Assembly (NCBI GenBank): GCA_905215595.1
Contig: CAJMQZ010000002.1
Location: 1 to 48,358, forward strand
Source: an uncultured bacterium
Lineage (GTDB): Bacteria > Bacillota > Clostridia > Oscillospirales > Ruminococcaceae
DNA: 48,358 nucleotides
Direction of reading: 5' to 3'
The translations under genes and the position numbers were made by a program. Numbering within the stretch: the stretch's first letter is position 1; each line of letters begins with the position of its first letter. The notes under the pieces are model-generated. The model made no database searches, was not told the DNA's origin, and saw only the letters and a program-made list of their open reading frames with translations. Positions 42,758 to 48,358 of this stretch are shown one piece after another.

Positions 42758-43834
42758 TTATTGTTTTGCAAGGCGCTGCCGTACCCGGTGCTCCAGTGCC
42801 TTGTAAAAGCTGCTCAGGCAGAGCGTGAGCAGATATACGGTCAGGGTCCAGACCACAGGATGTACTGTGAGGTTAAGCTTGTCCGCAGTCCACTCCATAT
42901 ACCGAATCAGCACCTGATGGATCAGAAAACCGTAAGGGGACAATCCCGCCAGCCACAAAAACGGCTTTGCGGAAAGCAGCCGGGAAATGACCCCCTTGCC
43001 CACGGAAAGCAGCCAGACAAGCAGCACCGCAGAGGGGGTAAACAGCACATTGTACCGGAAGGCCACCGCACCCAGAATCCCCACCTGCTTGGCGGCGATA
43101 AACAGGCAGCCGCCCGCAAGCAGCACAGCGGCAAGCTCCAGCAGGGAGAAAGCACCGCCCGGCAGAGAACGCTCCTGTTTGCGGCTGTGGTAAAGGCAGC
43201 CCATGCAGCAGCTGATGGTAAAATCTCCAGCCCGGAACAGCGGGCACAGATAGGTCAGGTAAAAGGCCGCCTTTCCGCTGAGCCCGACTTTCCAGACCGC
43301 AAGGGAGAAAAGACACTGCACGCAGAAGATCACGGCGGCAATGCAGCGCAGCCTGCGGGCATCCGCCTTTTTCAGCACGACGAGAAGCGGGGGAAAGATG
43401 GCATACAGAAAAGCCTGTACCGAAAGATACCACGCCACTCCGTTCAGGCAGAACCAGAAACGGCTGGAGGGGATCCATGTTTGCAGCAGAAAAATGCTTA
43501 CAACAAGCTGCGCCGCACAGGAGAGTACCCCGCGGGCAGAGGGCTGCGCCAGAAGCCCCTTCAGCACAAATAACAACGCGGCAGCCATCATAATAAGGTG
43601 CAGCGGGTACAGCTTTCGTATTTTTTTAAGGGAGAAAGCTATGGCAGACCGCAGTCCCGGTGCTGTGCGGGGACGGTCGTAATAGTTGCAGGTCATCAGA
43701 AAACCGGACAGCGCCACGAATACCGTGATCGCCCACGGCCCCAGCCACGGTGCCCCGCAATGGGAGAGGACTACGCTCAGAAATGCGACTGCCCGCAGCC
43801 CCTGCAAAGATGAGATCAGCTTTTTGTCTGTCAA
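42758..43834 (-). CDS. Acyltransferase family 3 membrane protein (OafA-like)
   Basis: A 358-residue integral membrane protein with about ten hydrophobic helices. The N-terminus LQGLRAVAFLSVVLSH and FVALSGFLM match the Acyl_transf_3 family, whose members O-acetylate or O-succinylate cell-surface glycans and wall polymers; Arg and His of the conserved RxxAxxxVxxxH pattern are kept. The start is placed at a TTG (43834), six bases behind GGAGG; the longer ATG-led frame from 43966 runs through the promoter. The substrate is unknown. It is a single-gene unit on the minus strand. Confidence 0.85.
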   Translation of the reverse strand: MTDKKLISSLQGLRAVAFLSVVLSHCGAPWLGPWAITVFVALSGFLMTCNYYDRPRTAPGLRSAIAFSLKKIRKLYPLHLIMMAAALLFVLKGLLAQPSARGVLSCAAQLVVSIFLLQTWIPSSRFWFCLNGVAWYLSVQAFLYAIFPPLLVVLKKADARRLRCIAAVIFCVQCLFSLAVWKVGLSGKAAFYLTYLCPLFRAGDFTISCCMGCLYHSRKQERSLPGGAFSLLELAAVLLAGGCLFIAAKQVGILGAVAFRYNVLFTPSAVLLVWLLSVGKGVISRLLSAKPFLWLAGLSPYGFLIHQVLIRYMEWTADKLNLTVHPVVWTLTVYLLTLCLSSFYKALEHRVRQRLAKQ

Positions 43835-43889
43835 AGTATCCTCCGTTCTGCCGCAAAGCGCGTCAACTGTGTTTTTGTAATGCGTTATA

Positions 43890-43919
43890 AGTATAAAAAA
43901 GGCGGCATGTCCTGTCAAG
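43890..43919 (-). promoter_or_regulatory. Promoter of the acyltransferase gene
   Basis: On the minus strand TTGACA (43919-43914), 18-nt spacer, TATACT (43895-43890). Confidence 0.75.
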
Positions 43920-43998
43920 AACGCACTGCTTTTTTGGCGTGGCAGAGTGCGATTTTTGGGCGTCATAAATTCTTAACAAAGAAAAATTGCAAAACCCC

Positions 43999-44027
43999 TT
44001 GATTTTTCAGAGCAAGATGAGTACAAT
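43999..44027 (+). promoter_or_regulatory. Promoter of groES-groEL
   Basis: TTGATT (43999-44004), 17-nt spacer, TACAAT (44022-44027). The 305-base gap 43835-44139 holds this, the divergent acyltransferase promoter and the CIRCE element. Confidence 0.8.
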
Positions 44028-44031
44028 ACAC

Positions 44032-44058
44032 TTAGCACTCAGAGAAAAGGAGTGCTAA
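44032..44058. promoter_or_regulatory. CIRCE operator (HrcA binding site)
   Basis: TTAGCACTC, nine-base spacer, GAGTGCTAA: an exact match to the CIRCE consensus, at the predicted transcription start of groESL. HrcA repression under non-stress conditions follows from established knowledge; hrcA itself is not in the window. Confidence 0.97.
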
Positions 44059-44139
44059 ACCACTGCGGAGCACACACGAGGCCCCCGCAGGACACAACAA
44101 AGTTTCAAATAAATTCAATATAATTGGAGGGCAAGAATT

Positions 44140-44427
44140 ATGAAAATCATTCCTCTTGCAGACCGTGTTGTCATTAAGACTGTTGAGGTTGAGGAGACCA
44201 CCAAGGGCGGCCTGATCCTGACCGGCAGCGCCAAAGAGAAGCCGCAGGTGGCACAGGTCATCGCAGTTGGCCCCGGCGGTGTCGTGGACGGCAAGGAAGT
44301 CAAGATGACCGTCAAGGTCGGCGACAAGGTCCTCACCAGCAAGTACTCCGGCACCGAAGTCAAGGTGGACGGCGAAGAGTGCACCATCGTGCGCCAGAGC
44401 GATATTCTGGCTGTTGTGGAAGACTGA
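44140..44427 (+). CDS. groES: Co-chaperonin GroES
   Basis: A 95-residue GroES, the heptameric lid of the chaperonin. MKIIPLADRVVIKTVEVEE, the mobile loop TTKGGLILTG and the C-terminal VLTSKYSGTEVKVDGEE...LAVVED are typical. Start ATG follows TTGGAGGG. It is controlled by the CIRCE element and lies 52 nt ahead of groEL. Confidence 0.98.
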   Translation: MKIIPLADRVVIKTVEVEETTKGGLILTGSAKEKPQVAQVIAVGPGGVVDGKEVKMTVKVGDKVLTSKYSGTEVKVDGEECTIVRQSDILAVVED

Positions 44428-44452
44428 AACTGAATTTTCCCTTTTCAATTGA

Positions 44453-46123
<1,671 letters not shown>

Positions 46124-46177
46124 TAGCTGCCCAAAAACCGCATGAATCCTTGATTTTTGGGGCGCGCAAAAGCGGAT

Positions 46178-46205
46178 TTACGCCAAACTTACGCCACTTA
46201 CGCCA
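46178..46205 (+). repeat. Three direct TTACGCCA repeats behind groEL
   Basis: TTACGCCA occurs at 46178-46185, 46189-46196 and 46198-46205. The repeats lie in a short open frame (46126-46230, stop TAA at 46228) reading ...SGFTPNLRHLRQKSK. That string resembles C-terminal tails I associate with Clostridia tyrosine integrases, so the stretch may be an integrase relic or integrase arm sites. This is a guess from memory. Confidence 0.4.
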
Positions 46206-46231
46206 AAAATCAAAGCGCACTATAGGGTAAC

Positions 46232-46269
46232 AAAATCGGCACTCGCTGAAAAGCGGGTGCCGATTTTTT
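46232..46269 (+). terminator. Terminator behind groEL
   Basis: AAAATCGGCACTCGCT / AGCGGGTGCCGATTTT with a GAAA tetraloop, one G-T pair, and a run of T. Confidence 0.9.
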
Positions 46270-46906
46270 GCGTCTGGGAGAATCGAAAAATGCTGAGCCC
46301 GCTGGTGGATTCTGCGAGCGGCAACTGCAGCAGATCCGGGAGATTCGCCTGTCGGAGCGCAAGTTCTACCAGAAAGTGACAGACCTGTATGCTACGGCGT
46401 TCGATTACGACAAGGATGCTAAGACGACCCGGCTGTTCTTCCAGACCGTCCAGAACAAGATGCACTATGCCGTGCATCGCCACACGGCGGCAGAGCTGAT
46501 CTATGAGCGGGCCGATGCCAACAAGGAACACATGGGGCTTACCACTTGGGAGAATGCCCCGGACGGAAAAATCCTAAAAGCAGATGTGACGGTGGCCAAA
46601 AACTACCTGAGCAAAGAGGAAATGAACTATCTGGAGCGCATCGTGTCGCTCTATCTGGATTATGCCGAATTGCAGGCAGAACGGAAAATCCCCATGAGCA
46701 TGGAGGACTGGGCAAAGCGTCTGGACGGCTTTTTGGAGTTCAACGGCAACGAGCTGCTGACCGGCCCCGGTAAGATCAGTGCAGAGCAGGCGAAACTCCA
46801 CGCGGAGACCGAGTATGAGAAGTATCGTATCGTGCAGGACCGTCTGTATGAGAGCGATTTTGATCGGTTCATGATGTTGGAAGAGAAAATTAACAACAGC
46901 AAGTAA
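46268..46906 (+). pseudogene. RhuM-family protein, 5'-truncated
   Basis: A 212-codon frame matching the C-terminal two thirds of RhuM-family proteins (about 330 residues, found on pathogenicity and other islands; function unknown). The match begins near LQQIREIRLSERKFYQKVTD and runs through HRHTAAELIYERADANKEHMGLTTW, AKNYLSKEEMNYLERIV, MEDWAKRLDGFL and RLYESDFDR. The N-terminal KilA/Bro-like part is missing; the first ~18 codons are not RhuM-like and begin inside the preceding terminator, at a TTG without a ribosome binding site. The gene is probably not expressed as a full protein. It ends with its own terminator. Confidence 0.75.
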
Positions 46907-46911
46907 AACAT

Positions 46912-46955
46912 AAAAGGCTAACAGATACTTTAACTACCATCTGTTGGCCTTTTTT
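46912..46955 (+). terminator. Terminator behind the RhuM remnant
   Basis: AAAAGGCTAACAGAT / ATCTGTTGGCCTTTT, one G-T pair, followed by further T. Confidence 0.85.
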
Positions 46956-47001
46956 GTAGGAAATGTTAAATGCCTAACAAACGACTGAATGACTACGAGT
47001 A

Positions 47002-48126
47002 TCAAAAAGGAAGTTCATCGTCCATAGGTTGTACATCAATGGCTGAAAGCCTTTCATAGATGTTGTCAAATATGATTTTTTGCTTTGATGGAGGAAGACT
47101 TATTATTAATTCATAAAAATCAGCTACGATTTGAAATCGGATGTCAGTGCGTGATTTGTACTTGTATCCCCCAGTGACAAAACAATTAATTAGTCTACTG
47201 TTGTCCTGAATGTAGTTTTCTAAGGAAGAGCATCGTATCAGTTCTGATAATTTTGATAATATAACTGAAATATCAGTAATGGGAGAATATTTTGCGATAA
47301 AACAAGTGATATGGCTAGACAATGCATCTGCAAGACAGCGATATGAATTTTTTTGATCATCTGTGAAGTTTATTTCACCTAGAACGCCAACTGATACATC
47401 GCTTGCGATTTCATGAAACGAAGTGTATCTTTGACTTGGGTTCACTTTTGTCATCTTTTCGAGTATATGCTGAAAACGAAAATCTGCGGAGTCATCTTTT
47501 AAGATGTGCTTGAATAGTACTCCTACAAAATATATTTCGGTTTGTTCATCATATTCTTGCTTCGATTGTACTTCATATGGCATTTCTGTGGCAGGCCAGT
47601 TAAGCAAAATACTGTTTTGATTTTTTGTTGTATTGCTTAGTTTCTTTCCGAACCCAAAATCAATGATTTTAACATTCTCATTTCTATCAATAAGAATATT
47701 AGCTGGCCGAATGTCTCGATGCAATATGTTATGTTGTTCGAGGTATTCAAAGGCTGAGATTACCTCTGAAAATATAGCATTCCAATCTTTTCCCCATCCA
47801 TCCGGTTCGAATTTATCAATACTAACGCCATCAACATATTCCATTTGAAGGTAACCTGTTTTAGCTTCTGGAAAAAGATAATAATTGTATATCCGTACAA
47901 TATTAGGATGTGATATGTTGAAAAGGATAATAATCTCGTCAACAAATCTTCTGTAATCTTCATCAGTGAATTGAGAATCTTTTGGAACATATTTCTTTAT
48001 TGCAAACTGAATGCGAGTTGTTTCGTCAAGAAATAAATGAGTGTCTCCTGTTCCACCACTACCTAGTGGTTTTATGTATGTGAAGGCTTTCTTAGAGTTG
48101 AAAGTAATAACGTCACCATTGTTCAT
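47002..48126 (-). CDS. Ser/Thr protein kinase-like protein, AT-rich, likely acquired
   Basis: A 374-residue soluble protein with a complete eukaryotic-like kinase domain (about 15-245): glycine loop GSGGTG at 22-27, Lys44 in FAIKKY, Glu64 as the helix-C partner, catalytic HRD at 136-138 with Asn143, and DFG at 156-158. HRDIRPAN has Arg where most Ser/Thr kinases have Lys. The last ~125 residues match nothing I know. There is no PASTA domain or membrane helix, so it is not the housekeeping PrkC/Stk1 kinase. Base and codon use are far more AT-rich than in every neighbour. Start ATG follows AGGAGG. It lies between island remnants, which suggests horizontal gain; a role in phage defence or island regulation is possible but unproven. 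Confidence 0.82.
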   Translation of the reverse strand: MNNGDVITFNSKKAFTYIKPLGSGGTGDTHLFLDETTRIQFAIKKYVPKDSQFTDEDYRRFVDEIIILFNISHPNIVRIYNYYLFPEAKTGYLQMEYVDGVSIDKFEPDGWGKDWNAIFSEVISAFEYLEQHNILHRDIRPANILIDRNENVKIIDFGFGKKLSNTTKNQNSILLNWPATEMPYEVQSKQEYDEQTEIYFVGVLFKHILKDDSADFRFQHILEKMTKVNPSQRYTSFHEIASDVSVGVLGEINFTDDQKNSYRCLADALSSHITCFIAKYSPITDISVILSKLSELIRCSSLENYIQDNSRLINCFVTGGYKYKSRTDIRFQIVADFYELIISLPPSKQKIIFDNIYERLSAIDVQPMDDELPF

Positions 48127-48152
48127 ATCAACATCCTCCTGTACTGAGGAAG

Positions 48153-48161
48153 ATTATAGCA
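48153..48161 (-). promoter_or_regulatory. Extended -10 promoter of the kinase gene
   Basis: On the minus strand TGC followed by TATAAT (48158-48153), with TGGAAA as a fair -35 at 17 nt. The leader would be very short (about 20 nt). Confidence 0.65.
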
Positions 48162-48248
48162 CATATTGGCTGAAATTTCCATAAAAACATACGAGAAGTG
48201 TGATTTTATTGTTGATGATTGCTATGGATGTATATTATATAAAGAACA

Positions 48249-48282
48249 GCCGCCCAGCGACCTTACGGTCTCGCCGGGCGGC
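48249..48282 (-). terminator. Hairpin terminator of the gene at the right edge
   Basis: GCCGCCC / GGGCGGC with an inner GCGACC/GGTCTCGC pairing, directly behind the stop of the minus-strand gene. On the plus strand it is followed by TTATTTTTT, so it may work both ways. Confidence 0.65.
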
Positions 48283-48358
48283 TTATTTTTTGCGTTTCCA
48301 CAACAAATATTCTTCGTAGCGGTGCATCTCGTTCTGTTCTTCTTCGGTCAGGCGCTGG
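48283..48358 (-). CDS. 3' end of a small gene, possibly an HTH regulator (cut by window edge)
   Basis: The last 24 codons plus TAA of a minus-strand gene entering from the right. The tail reads QRLTEEEQNEMHRYEEYLLW then KRKK. A charged LTEEE...LLWKRKK end is common in XRE-type regulators from Firmicutes, but 24 residues do not allow a firm call. Confidence 0.4.
   Translation of the reverse strand, partial: QRLTEEEQNEMHRYEEYLLWKRKK

Overview
The window reads as chromosomal DNA of a GC-rich, low-GC-type-signalled Firmicute of the Oscillospiraceae/Ruminococcaceae, most like Faecalibacterium. This is an inference from gene content and order (zapA-U32-dut-maf-mreBCD, gdpP-rplI-dnaB-tilS-hpt-ftsH, a CIRCE-controlled groESL), from sigma-A type promoters, from Shine-Dalgarno led starts including several TTG starts, and from short hairpin repeats of a kind abundant in that group. 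No rRNA, tRNA, CRISPR array or complete insertion sequence was seen.

Layout. 1-444 is the start of a glycogen phosphorylase on the minus strand, divergent from a plus-strand run for cell division and shape: zapA, a U32 peptidase-family protein, dut, maf, mreB, then mreC-mreD-PBP2, followed by mgsA. A minus-strand pair (rnhA and a decayed MnmA-like protein) converges on mgsA. From 11389 the plus strand carries RNase J, gdpP, UDP-galactopyranose mutase (glf), rplI, dnaB, tilS, hpt and ftsH, that is RNA decay, c-di-AMP turnover, replication, tRNA maturation and membrane proteolysis. Two unrecognised tail-anchored proteins follow ftsH: a zinc-ribbon protein with four spaced EPTRV-like motifs and a HEPN-like protein. 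Next are a LacI-family regulator with a HAD phosphatase, a minus-strand pyk-luxS pair, the nucleoside salvage pair deoB-pdp, the potassium uptake pair trkA-trkH, and a three-gene SPFH / zinc-ribbon-TM / TPM cassette resembling the Bacillus YdjI-YdjG-YdjH group but without a PspA gene. A ClpA/ClpC-type unfoldase, a diacylglycerol-kinase-family enzyme, a minus-strand acyltransferase and groES-groEL complete the core part.

Right after groEL the character changes. 46124-48358 holds a short open frame with three TTACGCCA repeats, a 5'-truncated RhuM-family gene, a clearly AT-rich Ser/Thr protein kinase gene on the minus strand, and the 3' end of a further small gene whose tail resembles HTH regulators. 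This looks like an integrated or decaying accessory island.

The best leads for something undescribed are the tail-anchored zinc-ribbon/EPTRV protein and HEPN-like neighbour beside ftsH, the lone AT-rich kinase in the island, the MnmA-like protein that has lost its PP-loop and catalytic Cys region while staying translationally coupled to rnhA, and the SPFH cassette with a four-fold zinc-ribbon tail. Intrinsic terminators and promoters are well resolved in most gaps and define about fifteen transcription units.
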